Assembly: GCA_900768625.1 (NCBI GenBank)
Contig: CAAGDO010000330.1
Coordinates: forward strand, 1-45,717
DNA length: 45,717 nucleotides
Direction: 5' to 3'
From: Bacteroidaceae bacterium
GTDB taxonomy: Bacteria; Bacteroidota; Bacteroidia; Bacteroidales; Bacteroidaceae
Notes under the pieces: generated by a model
The model's database searches: none
Told to the model about the DNA's origin: nothing
Seen by the model: only the letters and a program-made list of their open reading frames with translations
In this document: positions 24,961-34,356 of the stretch, one piece after another
How the letters are laid out: each line of letters opens with the position of its first letter
Numbering within the stretch: the stretch's first letter is position 1
Translations under genes and position numbers: made by a program

Positions 24961-25680
24961 TCAATAACTGCTCCGTTCCACGCTGACGCCAATCATGGCA
25001 TTCTGCCCGATTTTGAATTCCGCAGCCGCTCCGATGCGGTCCCGTTGCTGTTCGAGAAAGAGCGGGAACGGGTCGCGGCGGAACTTGAAATCATGGGCTT
25101 GAGGCATGAATGATTTCTGCCCGTAGACGTAGAGGTTCACCTTGTCGTTGACTTCGTAAGCCGCTACGCCGCCAATTCCCACGTCCGTGCGTCGCCAGCT
25201 TCCCCAGTCGAGATTCGTGGCAAACAGACCAGCCGCAATTGAGAGCTTGGGCGTCAGACGGGTCACGTAGGCAAAAGCAGCGTTTTGCCCGAAGCCTACG
25301 CCTTTCATGGCATGGCGTCCGATTCCGGCTGACACGCTGAGCCCGAACTGTGCATTGAATCCTTCGTGCAATCGCCAGGTTGCGCCGTCAAAGGCTCCCG
25401 TGTAAGGCGAGAGACCGCCCAGTCCGTAGCCACCCAGTCCCCACGGATTGCCGAGGGAGAGAGCCAGCGGCGGACATACGTCAAGTGCGTCTTGTGCCAC
25501 CTGTCCCGCCAATGGGAGGGGACGTGAGGCGAGCGAGTCGGCTGTGAAGACCATACCCGTCGAATCCCCAGCAGTCTCCACCGGATGCTGTGGGTTGTCA
25601 TTTTGGGCCCATCCGTAGCTGAACTGTGTCAGCAGCAGGAACAGGATTGTCGCGATATGCCGTTCTATGTGTTTCATCAT
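24961..25680 (-). CDS. Exported beta-rich protein, probable outer-membrane barrel
   Basis: A 239-aa protein with a signal peptide (residues 1-26, ending near YGWAQ). I do not recognise a named family. After a Pro/Asp-rich linker (to about residue 75) there is a Gly- and aromatic-rich region of alternating polar and hydrophobic residues, with segments such as GLGGYGLGGLSPYTGAF, FGLSVSAGIG, AFAYVTRLTPKLSIAAGLF and VNLYVYGQKSF. It ends in a terminal aromatic (ERSSY), as in small outer-membrane beta-barrels. Bacteroidetes have many such short proteins of unknown function. It is the first gene of a likely transcript with the Upf1-like helicase, an odd pairing that suggests no shared function. Confidence 0.65.
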   Translation of the reverse strand: MMKHIERHIATILFLLLTQFSYGWAQNDNPQHPVETAGDSTGMVFTADSLASRPLPLAGQVAQDALDVCPPLALSLGNPWGLGGYGLGGLSPYTGAFDGATWRLHEGFNAQFGLSVSAGIGRHAMKGVGFGQNAAFAYVTRLTPKLSIAAGLFATNLDWGSWRRTDVGIGGVAAYEVNDKVNLYVYGQKSFMPQAHDFKFRRDPFPLFLEQQRDRIGAAAEFKIGQNAMIGVSVERSSY

Positions 25681-26006
25681 TTCTCGAGTGTCATTGGTCC
25701 TTCAGGTTGCGAAGTTAGCATTTCGTCGCGAGGAAAGCAAATATGCTGACGCTGTTTAGCGTTTTTTGAAGAACATAAACGTTGGATTTTCCTTTTGCGG
25801 TTTCAGAAAAACGTACATTTCCGTGTGTTATACCCTCCCCTTGTCATGGTGAAAATAAAGTCGTCGTCCCACCAAAAATCGTTCACGTCCCACGTTGAAG
25901 CACCAAAATCTCGTCATAATGCACCTTCTCAAGGCTAAAAACCTGTGCGATAAAGCAATGTAACTATTGATTTTGCTATATTTGCTTTCAAAAATAACTT
26001 CTAATC
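25681..26006. other. Divergent intergenic region between the outer-membrane-type gene and GH128
   Basis: The 326 bp hold a near-consensus minus-strand -7 box (TAACTTCG, 25710-25717) for the gene at 25680 and a consensus plus-strand box at 25977. I see no gene, RNA or clear operator. GTCCCA occurs twice within 40 bp near 25868-25900 without an obvious pattern. Confidence 0.5.
25977..25984 (+). promoter_or_regulatory. Candidate -7 box of the GH128 gene
   Basis: TATATTTG lies inside TGCTATATTTGC, identical over 12 bases to the box before the GH20 gene. It gives a leader of about 18 nt. Confidence 0.6.
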
Positions 26007-28361
26007 ATGAGTAAACTAACCACAATCCAGCGTGCCAGTCATCTGTTGCTAGGCATCAGCTTTTTCGCACTCCCCCTGACGGCTATGGCCAACGACATTG
26101 TTGACGGTGGAGAATACTACATCATCAGCGACTACTACAACAAGGCGCTTGGCCTCGAATCTCCAACTGCCGATAAGCCCGCCCTTTCCGAATTCGGCAA
26201 AGTGACGACGGCTGACGCCTACGTGTTCGTGGCTGAAAGGTCTTCCACCGCCGACTACTTCTATCTCAAGAATAAGGCCACGGGCCATTACCTCACCGCA
26301 AGCACCAAGAACGCGTGGGACGTGGTGTGGAAAAACGGAAAAGGCACGGGCAACGAATATCTTTGGAAACTTGACGTGCAGATGGGGCGCCACATCATTT
26401 CGAAACGCAACACAGGAACCATGCTCGGCATGGACTGGAGTACCAATGATTTTGTCCATGTTTACTACAACAAGACGCACAACTCCACCACGCTCTTCAC
26501 GGTCATCCCCGTGTCGGAAGGCGGACTGGATGCTTCATTGTCCAAAGCCCGAACCAGTGTCTTCACCAACGATTTCGGACGCAAGGAACAGGATCTCTAC
26601 AGTCTCGACGAAACGATGGACGTGACCGAGGACGTCGATATCCATCTCACAAGTGAGAAACCTTTCGGGGCGGCCGGACAACTCAACCTGGTCAATCCCA
26701 ACGCTTGGGTGATTCTCGAAAATGTGGTGCCTTCAAAGGCCTACAGCTATCTCAAGAACATCAAGATCAACGGCCAGAAAGCCAGCCAAAGCAAAAATGT
26801 GCGTGTGGCCATCTATCTGGAGGGCGCAGCCATCATTCCCTATGCGCCCAAAACGGATGCCGTCTTCACGGGCTACACCGAAAAGAACCAGCAAGGGGAC
26901 ACTTTGGAGCTGAACTGTAAGGATCATCCCACGCTCAACACCGCCAACGCCTCTTTCAACAATCGTCTGCGTAGCTTCACGCTTAGACGCGGATTCATGG
27001 CCGTGGTGGGCACGGGCGAGAAAGGTCAGGGCTATACGCGCGTTTTCGTGGCCGATCATGCCGACCTCCACGTGACGCTCCCCGAGGCGCTTGACCGACG
27101 CATCTCCTCGGTCCACATCAAGCCGTGGCAGTATACGGCCAAAAAGGGATGGTGTTCCACCAAGTCGACGGAGAATATCACCGACCAGATGAGCCGTCTC
27201 AACACACATTGGTACTACACTTGGAGTGCCGACCGCGCTTCCTCGACAAACAATGAATATGTGCCCATCCGCCAACACTATTATTGGCCCTCACTGAGCG
27301 AAATCAAGAGCAAGGAAACCAGCACCCATGTGCTCGGCTTCAACGAACCCGACCATCCCGAGCAGCACGACAACTGTTCGTGTGGCGGCACCATCAGCCC
27401 TTGGAATGCCTGTGAGAAAACAAAGGAAATGCGTGACCTCCCAATGCGTATCGGTTCGCCCGCCCCTACGGATCTGAACTGGGCAAAGCAATATTTCGGC
27501 CACGTCGACGATATGGCCTATCGCTGCGACTTTTCTGTCATTCATGCCTATTGGGGACCGAATGAGGCCAATGGACCGCAGGCCTGGTATAACCGCCTGA
27601 AGGACCTCTACGACAACACGAAGCGCCCCATATGGATCACGGAGTGGGCCTATGGCGCTTCATGGACCAAGGAGGAATGGCCTTCCGACTATAGCGCGCA
27701 GCTTGAAAAGAACCGTGCCGCCATCTTCGATATTGTCAATATGCTCGAGAGCTGTCCCTTTGTCGAACGCTATTCCTACTATCAGTGGGACACCAGTTCG
27801 CGCCGCTTCATCAATGACGATGACGGATGGATGACCCCTGCAGGTGAGGTCTACAAGCGCACGCGTTCCACGTTTGCCTACAATTCGAAGTACGATGTCG
27901 TCCCCCGTTGGTGGAGACCGACAAACAAGGCAGCCACTCTCACTTTCAAGGCTGACGAGGCCAATCATCAGGTTCTGCTCTCTGTGGCCAATCCGATGAC
28001 CGACTACGCCGACGTGTTGACCCTTGAACGCTACGACAACGAAACGCTGGAATGGAAGGAAGTCAAGAAATGGACTGACCGCACATCCTTTGATGCGGAC
28101 ACCTTGCAGTTCACCCTTGCTCCCGACCTCTTCGACCGTCCGACCAACCGTTTCCGTATGCGCACGCGGACCATTTTCGGTAAGGAAGTGGTCAGTGATG
28201 CAGTCGACGTTGATGGCATCGCCATGCCCGAAGGCATCTCCCCCGTTCTCTCTCCTGCAGACGATGCAAATGCTCCAGCCTACACCCTTGATGGACGCAA
28301 GGTCAATCCTTCCTCCGCCAAGGGCATCATTATCCGAAACGGCAGGAAATTGCTGAAATAA
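26007..28361 (+). CDS. Secreted GH128-type endo-beta-1,3-glucanase
   Basis: A 784-aa secreted protein with a signal peptide (residues 1-28). Residues about 32-170 resemble a ricin-like/beta-trefoil sugar-binding region (GEYYIISDYYNKALGL, GHYLTAS). A beta-rich linker domain extends to about 370. The catalytic domain (about 375-625) is a GH128/Glyco_hydro_cc TIM barrel. It carries GFNEPDHP with the likely acid/base Glu447, SVIHAYWG, and WITEWAYGA with the likely nucleophile Glu546. GH128 enzymes cleave beta-1,3-glucans such as laminarin or fungal wall glucan. The C-terminus (YTLDGRKVN then GIIIRNGRKLLK) resembles a short type IX sorting tail. It is monocistronic by the look of its promoter and following hairpin. 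Confidence 0.82.
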   Translation: MSKLTTIQRASHLLLGISFFALPLTAMANDIVDGGEYYIISDYYNKALGLESPTADKPALSEFGKVTTADAYVFVAERSSTADYFYLKNKATGHYLTASTKNAWDVVWKNGKGTGNEYLWKLDVQMGRHIISKRNTGTMLGMDWSTNDFVHVYYNKTHNSTTLFTVIPVSEGGLDASLSKARTSVFTNDFGRKEQDLYSLDETMDVTEDVDIHLTSEKPFGAAGQLNLVNPNAWVILENVVPSKAYSYLKNIKINGQKASQSKNVRVAIYLEGAAIIPYAPKTDAVFTGYTEKNQQGDTLELNCKDHPTLNTANASFNNRLRSFTLRRGFMAVVGTGEKGQGYTRVFVADHADLHVTLPEALDRRISSVHIKPWQYTAKKGWCSTKSTENITDQMSRLNTHWYYTWSADRASSTNNEYVPIRQHYYWPSLSEIKSKETSTHVLGFNEPDHPEQHDNCSCGGTISPWNACEKTKEMRDLPMRIGSPAPTDLNWAKQYFGHVDDMAYRCDFSVIHAYWGPNEANGPQAWYNRLKDLYDNTKRPIWITEWAYGASWTKEEWPSDYSAQLEKNRAAIFDIVNMLESCPFVERYSYYQWDTSSRRFINDDDGWMTPAGEVYKRTRSTFAYNSKYDVVPRWWRPTNKAATLTFKADEANHQVLLSVANPMTDYADVLTLERYDNETLEWKEVKKWTDRTSFDADTLQFTLAPDLFDRPTNRFRMRTRTIFGKEVVSDAVDVDGIAMPEGISPVLSPADDANAPAYTLDGRKVNPSSAKGIIIRNGRKLLK

Positions 28362-28484
28362 TCGCAGAAGCCTGAAAAGCCAGCGTACCTCCTCTCGTGT
28401 CATTCTCCCGCTGATTGGAAGGCCATATGTTGCTGGAGCTAGAAATAGAGGCTTAGTCCTGATTATAGAGCATGATTTATATGG

Positions 28485-28540
28485 AAATTACACGTTCCGC
28501 TTTATTCGCAAGGATAAAAGGGACGTGTAATTTTTATTTG
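28485..28540 (+). terminator. Intrinsic terminator after GH128
   Basis: AAATTACACGT (28485-28495) pairs with ACGTGTAATTT (28523-28533), followed by TTATTTG. It lies about 120 bp after the GH128 stop codon. Confidence 0.65.
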
Positions 28541-28672
28541 TAGTTGGGTCATTAAGCGATGGCTCCAATAGTTTTGCGCCGTTTGGGCTAGCTCACTTAG
28601 TCTGAGGCTGTAGAAGTTCTTCTTTGTACGCTTCTTCATTTTAGCTGCGCCTAAGGTCTGTTTCACGAGCAA

Positions 28673-28715
28673 GGGTGGCGTTGCACAGCCACCCAGTGGC
28701 GGCAGAACGCCACCC
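28673..28715. other. Nested GC-rich inverted repeat of unknown role
   Basis: The outer arms GGGTGGCGTT (28673-28682) and AACGCCACCC (28706-28715) are perfectly complementary. Inside, GCCAC (28688-28692) pairs with GTGGC (28696-28700). No T-run follows on either strand, so it is not a standard terminator. It is more GC-rich than its surroundings. Confidence 0.6.
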
Positions 28716-28930
28716 AAGCTTTTTACGTCAGAGCCTGCTTGGCTATATTCGAGAAGCAGGCAAGGCGTTGGACGGTTGGGGCGTAAAGATCAAGGTTGGC
28801 TATATCTGTAACCTGGAGACTGTCGGAGGAATTGAATTTCAGGGATTGAAATTATACCGTTACGAAACAGATTTTTATGCGTTTCTGTTTTCTCTAGGTT
28901 TTCACTACGGCCTGTTCGAATTAAAAATGC

Positions 28931-28938
28931 TATATTTG
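28931..28938 (+). promoter_or_regulatory. Candidate -7 box of the GH20 gene
   Basis: TATATTTG within TGCTATATTTGC, the same 12 bases as before GH128. The leader would be about 43 nt. Confidence 0.6.
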
Positions 28939-28985
28939 CATCGCATATACAAACCTTATTCCTACTTTAAAAAGCACATTATTGC

Positions 28986-31691
28986 ATGAAACACCTTTAC
29001 ACTAGTCTGCTGCTTGCGTCGTGCAGCCTATTCCCCCTCAATCTTTCTGCGCGATCGACCGACCTTTTGCCTCGTCCGCAGCAGATGACGCTTACCGAAG
29101 GGGCAGCACCTTTCTGCTTGGGACGTAACGTCAGCGTGGATGACCCCACGAAGAATGCGGCGCTCCGCCAGTTCCTGACCGACGAGGGATGCACCATCAC
29201 CGATGGGGCGGAGGCCCGCGTGACCGTGAAACTTGTTGACCAGCTGGAAGCGGCCTACGATTATCGTCTCGACGGCTTTGAAAATGAAGCCTACCATATT
29301 GACATCTCTGATTCGTCGATTGCCATTCAGGCCGTGACGCCAACGGGTGTGCTACGTGCCGTGCAGACCCTCGTGCAGCTGGCCGAAGGCTATGACGGCA
29401 AAGCGTCTGAACTTGAAGCGCTCTCGATGACCGACTGGCCTGCCTTCAAGCTGCGCGGATGGATGCAGGATGTGGGCCGTTCGTTCCTTTCCATCGATGA
29501 GCTCAAGCGTGAAATCAATCTTCTCTCACGCTTCAAGGTGAACGTGTTCCACTGGCACTTGACTGAAAAACTCGCCTGGCGTTTCGAGGTGAAAGCCTAT
29601 CCGCAACTCACTGACAAGAAGAATATGGTGCGCTATGCCGGACAGTATTACACCCAGAAAGAATGCCACGATTTGGAAGAATATGCTGCGCAGCGTGGTG
29701 TGACCGTCATTCCAGAAATTGACATGCCTGGCCATAGCGATGTGTTCACTCATGCCATGGGCTTCGACATGCAGAGCGAAAAGGGACGCGAGGCGCTCAA
29801 AAAGATTCTTGACGAGGTGGGAACGACCTTCCCCCGTGCGCCTTATATCCATATCGGTGGCGACGAAGTCGCCCTGAAGGATGGTTTCCTTGAAGAGATG
29901 GCCTCGTATGTGCGCACGGAACTGAAGCGCCGCGTTGTGGTGTGGAATCCGTTGGCCAACAAGAGCGTGACGTCGCGCATGGCTGATATGACGCAGATGT
30001 GGTCGACACGAGGAAACGTGGTCAAAGGGATGCCCAACATTGATTGCCGTTACAACTATACGAACCACTTCGACGTCTATGCCGACCTCGTGGGTATCTA
30101 CAAGAGCAATATCTACTATGCCCAGCAGGGTAGCCCTGACATTGCCGGCACCATCTCCGCTGCTTGGAACGACACGAAGACGGCCACGGAAAACGATATC
30201 ATCGTCCAGAACAACCAGTATGCCAACATCCTGGCTTCAGCCGAACGTGCATGGATTGGCGGTGGACGCCAGTATGTGGAAACCGGTGGAACGAAATTGC
30301 CCAACTCAGGCAAGGAATACGAGGAGTTTGCCGACTTCGAACGTCGTTTCCTTTTCCATAAAGCCCATTCATTGAGCGGTGTGCCCATTGCTTATGTCAA
30401 GCAGTCGAACGTGCGCTGGCGCATCACGGATCCCTTCCCAAATGGAGGAGATGCCACGCTTGCTCTTCCGCCCGAACAGAGCAAGGAAGGAATCCTGCCT
30501 CAGACGTTCACCTATGAAGGAACGACCTATCGCACGCGTCTGGCCACCGGCGCAGGCATCTATCTTCGCCACATCTGGCATCCGACAGTGCCTTCTTTCC
30601 TCCCCAATCCTGCCAACAATCAGACGGCTTATGCCTGGACTTACGTCTATTCCCCTGAAGCACAGGATGTGGGTGCACAGATTGAATTCTATACCTATAG
30701 CCGTTCGGGAAGTGAATATGCGCCGAAGGCAGGACAGTGGGACCGTCGCGGTTCGCGTATCTGGCTCAACGGCATGGAAATCCCTGCCCCGAAATGGGAC
30801 CAGACGGATTGCGATATTCCGCAGGACGATGCCATCCGTGGCTTGAAGAACGAGAACCTTACGGCTCGTCAGCCTGTGGCCTTGCATCTGGAAAAAGGAT
30901 GGAACAAGGTGTTCATGAAACTTCCCCACGCCAACAGCGGTGGCACGAAGCGAGACAAGTGGCAGTTTACGTTTGTCATCACCGACACAGAGGGACGCAA
31001 TGCTGTGGACGGCCTTGTGTATTCGCCCGATCAAAGTTTCGAAGCTCCCGAGGAGGAGGGTGAACCAAAATTGAGCAATGAGAAGGAGACATACTGGTAT
31101 CAGTTCAATACCCCGTTGCGCGATGGCTATTATCCGACGTCCATGGGGGTAAACAAAAAACTCATGGGCAAGCCCGAAGCTACCACTGCTTCAGAGTGGA
31201 AATTTCAGGAGCGTCCCGACGGTTCGTTTGACATCATCAACCGTGAGAATGGAACCTATGTCAACCCTTTTGTAAGCAACAGTTCTGCTCTGACAACTCC
31301 GGCCAAGCAGCCGAAGAAAGGATGGAACTTTAAGGATGCCGCTACTGCAGGTCATTACATCATCGTGTGTGACACAAAGCAGTTTAATCAGGCCAATGCA
31401 GGAAAGAACTACCAGATTCTCAACTGGGGTGATGGCAAGAATACGACTGACACGGGTTGTCAGTTTGCCTTTACCCTTGTGGCCCACGAGCACAACACCC
31501 CCCAAGGCATTGCACGCCCCACAGTGGGCAGCACCCCAAAGGTGAGATTGGTGGGTCGTCGCATTGTGTGTGACTGGCCTTACCGCCTCTATTCGGCTGA
31601 CGGACGTTCTCTCCCCATCGGACGCGAACTCGAAGCCGGCACTTATCTGGTGCAGACCATTGAAGGAAGTCAGAAAGTCGTGGTGAGATGA
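28986..31691 (+). CDS. Secreted GH20 beta-N-acetylhexosaminidase
   Basis: A 901-aa exported glycosidase with a signal peptide (residues 1-22). The GH20b N-terminal domain spans about 27-150 (LLPRPQQMTL). The GH20 TIM barrel starts at KLRGWMQDVGRSF and spans about 155-440. It contains FHWHLTE, IPEIDMPGH and the catalytic pair Asp293-Glu294 in HIGGDEV, then the substrate-lining MWSTRG and AAWND. It releases terminal GlcNAc or GalNAc from glycans. The C-terminal 450 residues hold beta-rich, probably carbohydrate-binding, regions and end in a type IX-like tail (RLYSADGRSL, GTYLV, KVVVR). Longer than a minimal GH20, as common in Prevotellaceae and Bacteroides. It has its own promoter and terminator. 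Confidence 0.92.
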   Translation: MKHLYTSLLLASCSLFPLNLSARSTDLLPRPQQMTLTEGAAPFCLGRNVSVDDPTKNAALRQFLTDEGCTITDGAEARVTVKLVDQLEAAYDYRLDGFENEAYHIDISDSSIAIQAVTPTGVLRAVQTLVQLAEGYDGKASELEALSMTDWPAFKLRGWMQDVGRSFLSIDELKREINLLSRFKVNVFHWHLTEKLAWRFEVKAYPQLTDKKNMVRYAGQYYTQKECHDLEEYAAQRGVTVIPEIDMPGHSDVFTHAMGFDMQSEKGREALKKILDEVGTTFPRAPYIHIGGDEVALKDGFLEEMASYVRTELKRRVVVWNPLANKSVTSRMADMTQMWSTRGNVVKGMPNIDCRYNYTNHFDVYADLVGIYKSNIYYAQQGSPDIAGTISAAWNDTKTATENDIIVQNNQYANILASAERAWIGGGRQYVETGGTKLPNSGKEYEEFADFERRFLFHKAHSLSGVPIAYVKQSNVRWRITDPFPNGGDATLALPPEQSKEGILPQTFTYEGTTYRTRLATGAGIYLRHIWHPTVPSFLPNPANNQTAYAWTYVYSPEAQDVGAQIEFYTYSRSGSEYAPKAGQWDRRGSRIWLNGMEIPAPKWDQTDCDIPQDDAIRGLKNENLTARQPVALHLEKGWNKVFMKLPHANSGGTKRDKWQFTFVITDTEGRNAVDGLVYSPDQSFEAPEEEGEPKLSNEKETYWYQFNTPLRDGYYPTSMGVNKKLMGKPEATTASEWKFQERPDGSFDIINRENGTYVNPFVSNSSALTTPAKQPKKGWNFKDAATAGHYIIVCDTKQFNQANAGKNYQILNWGDGKNTTDTGCQFAFTLVAHEHNTPQGIARPTVGSTPKVRLVGRRIVCDWPYRLYSADGRSLPIGRELEAGTYLVQTIEGSQKVVVR

Positions 31692-31741
31692 CCTTCTCTC
31701 CCTGAAAGCTGAGCCACACTTTACAGGCACAGCCCTCCATT

Positions 31742-31828
31742 AACGGAAAAATTCATGTCAATTACGTGCGTTTCAGTTCATTCGCTGAAGTCATCATGTG
31801 ATTGCTGTGGATTTTTCCGTTTTTTTTG
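31742..31828 (+). terminator. Probable terminator of the GH20 gene with long loop
   Basis: AACGGAAAAAT (31742-31752) pairs with ATTTTTCCGTT (31811-31821), directly followed by TTTTTTT. The loop of 58 bases is long, so folding is less certain. Confidence 0.5.
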
Positions 31829-31902
31829 CCCTGATGAATGCGTATTCGAGGGCCTTCACACAAATGTAACCATTCTGTCACATTCTCCACATACCATGCC
31901 CG

Positions 31903-31910
31903 TACTTTTG
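31903..31910 (+). promoter_or_regulatory. Candidate -7 box of the phosphate transporter gene
   Basis: TACTTTTG (in TACTTTTGCAG) matches the consensus and leaves a leader of about 87 nt. The rest of the 310-bp gap holds only the GH20 terminator. No clear Pho-box-like direct repeats are seen. Confidence 0.5.
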
Positions 31911-32001
31911 CAGCCGGAAAGTGGACATCCCGATGTCCGCACCGATGAGCAAGCAAGAAATAACTATCATACACACATAAACATTTCAAAAAAGAAAACG
32001 T

Positions 32002-34260
32002 ATGGAATGGATGTATTTGGGAATGGTCATATTCCTCTTCATTCTTGCCGCGTTCGACCTCTTTGTGGGAGTCAGTAACGACGCGGTGAATTTTCTCAAT
32101 TCGGCCATCGGTTCGAAAGCCGCCAAGTTTCGGACGCTGGTCATCATCGCCTCTGTCGGCGTGTTTTTCGGGTGCGTGCTCAGCAACGGCATGATGGACA
32201 TTGCCCGCCATGGCATCTTCACTCCGCAGTATTTCAGTTTCCGCGACGTGATGTACATTTATCTGGCCGTGATGGTCACGGATATCGTGTTGCTCGATAT
32301 CTTCAATTCCTTCGGTATGCCTACGTCGACAACCGTTTCGATGGTGTTTGAATTGCTTGGCGCTTCGTTCGCCTTCGTTCTGATCAAGATGGCTGGCGAC
32401 GGCATGGTGCTCGGGCTGGGCGATTACCTCAACACGTCGAAGGCTCTTGAAGTGATTCTCGGTATCTTCATGTCTGTGCCCATCGCGTTCGTGTTCGGTT
32501 CGCTTGTGCAGTGGATTGTGCGTAACGTGTTTACCTTTGGCATCACGCGTAACCTGCGCTGGAAAATCGGAATCTATGGCGGTATCGCCATCACGTCCAT
32601 CATCTACTTCATGCTCTTCAAGGGCCTCAAGGACCTTTCCTTTATGAGCGCTGACGTGAAGGATTTCCTCAATACCCATATCCTTCTTCTCCTCGGCTGC
32701 ATCTTCGTCGTGTCGACCGTCGTGATGCAGGTGCTTCATTTGTGTAAGGTGAACGTGTTCCGAGTTGTGGTGCTTTGCGGCACTTTTGCCCTCGCCACGG
32801 CCTTTGCCGGCAACGACCTGGTGAACTTCATTGGTGTTCCTCTCGCCGGTTATTCCTCTTTCCTTGATTTCTCTCAAAATGCGGCAGGCGTCGCTCCGGA
32901 TAGCTTCATGATGGCTTCGTTGGGCGAATCGGCCAAGACACCGATCATTTTCCTCGTTGCCGCTGGTGCGATCATGGTGTTCTCGTTGGCCACTTCGAAG
33001 AAGGCACGCAAGGTGGTGCAGACGGAGGTGGGTCTGTCCCGCAAGAATGAGGGCGACGAGATGTTCGGCTCTTCGAAGGTGGCCCGTAGCCTTGTGCGTT
33101 TCAGTAATTCTGTGGCTGGTGCTGTGCTCCGCTACACCCCGATGAAGGTTCGCCGCTATGTCGACAGTCGTTTCCAGATTCCTGAAGATTACGACGACAA
33201 CGGTGCCGCCTACGACATGTGTCGCGCTTCCGTCAACCTCTGCGTGGCTTCTCTGCTTATCGCTCTTGGCACCTCGCTCAAGCTTCCTCTTTCCACGACG
33301 TTCGTCACCTTCATGGTGGCTATGGGTTCATCGCTCGCAGACCGCGCATGGAGCCGTGAAAGCGCCGTGTTCCGTATCACAGGTGTGCTCACCGTCATCG
33401 GTGGTTGGTTCATCACGGCAGGTGTGGCCTTTACGGCCTGCTTCGCTGTGGCGATGGCCATGCGTTTCGGTGGGGTGGTGGCCGTTGTGATCATCGTGGT
33501 GGCAGGACTCTACAGCATCATCCACAGCCAGCAGCGTTTCGCCAAGAAGGAACGTGAAGAGAACGAAGGCGAGGATATGCTCTTCCAACAGATGATCACG
33601 GCCAAGGACCGCTCGACCATCGTACCGATGCTTACGCGCCATATGGACGTGAGCGTGGCAGAAGAAATCACGAAGTATGCCGACTGGCTGAAGACGTCGA
33701 CTGATGCCTTGTTTGCCGAAAGCCTTCGTCCCATGCGCCACACGATGAAAGATCTCAACCGCAACAAACGTGAACTGAAGAATCTCCGTCGTCGCGAAAC
33801 GATTTGCCTCCGTCGTGCCCTTCCGCCCATTGCCGGCGTGAAACTGAGCACCAGCTTCCATCTTGTCCACAACGGATTGCGCCAGATGCTCTACGGGCTC
33901 ATCCGTATCGTCGAACCGGCTTGCGAACATGTGGACAACAACTTCATGCCAATACCATCGGCACAGGCCGAACGCTTCTGCAGCCTTCGCAACCGCTTTG
34001 TCGAACTGGCGCTTGAGATGGCTTCCAACTTCCGCAACCTCCGCACGGAGGACAATGAGAAACTCCTTGCTGCTTCCAGTGATCTCCGTAAGGATTTCGA
34101 CCGCTTCTGTGAAGATGTGGGTGTCAGCATGCAGAACGCAGATGTTAACCTCAATTCCGCTACCTTGCTCCTCCATATGGTGCGTGAGACGCAGCAGCTT
34201 GTGGTGGAACTCGAAGGGCTGATCAGCACGGACAATGAATTCCATAAAATGGTGAAGTAA
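32002..34260 (+). CDS. PiT-family inorganic phosphate transporter with C-terminal PhoU-like domain
   Basis: A 752-aa inner-membrane low-affinity phosphate carrier (PHO4/PiT family). The family signature appears as GVSNDAVNFLNSAIGSKA (Asn26, Asp27) near the N-terminus, and its inverted-repeat partner as AGNDLVNFIGVPLAG in the second half. About 10-12 hydrophobic helices reach to residue 510. The last 210 residues (from about 535) are soluble, helical and charged, matching the PhoU-like regulatory domain fused to PiT proteins in Bacteroidetes. The fusion suggests uptake is controlled by the attached domain rather than a separate PhoU. It is followed by an OprO/P-type porin gene after a hairpin, forming a phosphate uptake pair. 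Confidence 0.93.
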   Translation: MEWMYLGMVIFLFILAAFDLFVGVSNDAVNFLNSAIGSKAAKFRTLVIIASVGVFFGCVLSNGMMDIARHGIFTPQYFSFRDVMYIYLAVMVTDIVLLDIFNSFGMPTSTTVSMVFELLGASFAFVLIKMAGDGMVLGLGDYLNTSKALEVILGIFMSVPIAFVFGSLVQWIVRNVFTFGITRNLRWKIGIYGGIAITSIIYFMLFKGLKDLSFMSADVKDFLNTHILLLLGCIFVVSTVVMQVLHLCKVNVFRVVVLCGTFALATAFAGNDLVNFIGVPLAGYSSFLDFSQNAAGVAPDSFMMASLGESAKTPIIFLVAAGAIMVFSLATSKKARKVVQTEVGLSRKNEGDEMFGSSKVARSLVRFSNSVAGAVLRYTPMKVRRYVDSRFQIPEDYDDNGAAYDMCRASVNLCVASLLIALGTSLKLPLSTTFVTFMVAMGSSLADRAWSRESAVFRITGVLTVIGGWFITAGVAFTACFAVAMAMRFGGVVAVVIIVVAGLYSIIHSQQRFAKKEREENEGEDMLFQQMITAKDRSTIVPMLTRHMDVSVAEEITKYADWLKTSTDALFAESLRPMRHTMKDLNRNKRELKNLRRRETICLRRALPPIAGVKLSTSFHLVHNGLRQMLYGLIRIVEPACEHVDNNFMPIPSAQAERFCSLRNRFVELALEMASNFRNLRTEDNEKLLAASSDLRKDFDRFCEDVGVSMQNADVNLNSATLLLHMVRETQQLVVELEGLISTDNEFHKMVK

Positions 34261-34284
34261 ACCAAACCCTCTCTCTTTCTTTGA

Positions 34285-34334
34285 GGCCGCTCCCCATCTG
34301 TGGCTCCCGCAGCCTGAGGCCGGAGCGGCCTTTT
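34285..34334 (+). terminator. Intrinsic terminator or attenuator between the phosphate transporter and porin genes
   Basis: GGCCGCTCC (34285-34293) pairs with GGAGCGGCC (34322-34330), followed by TTTT. It lies in the 96-bp gap. No separate promoter for the porin is visible, so partial read-through is likely. Confidence 0.65.
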
Positions 34335-34356
34335 CCCCCTCCATATCCATATCCCG

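Larger units (their letters stand above)
28362..28985. other. Intergenic region with terminator and a nested GC-rich hairpin
   Basis: About 620 bp between GH128 and GH20. It holds a terminator (28485-28540), a nested GC-rich hairpin (28673-28715) and a promoter box (28931). Two short readings (minus 28502-28717, plus 28675-28989) both run through the hairpin and have no recognisable domain, so I do not call them genes. Confidence 0.55.

Noticed and set aside
23013..24986. Long 657-codon reading opposite the Upf1-like helicase
   Set aside because: Antisense shadow of a gene with all SF1 motifs intact; the reading itself shows no family features.
28502..28989. Two overlapping short readings (71 and 104 codons) between GH128 and GH20
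   Set aside because: Both pass through a GC-rich palindrome, show no recognisable domain or start context, and the second overlaps the GH20 promoter and start.
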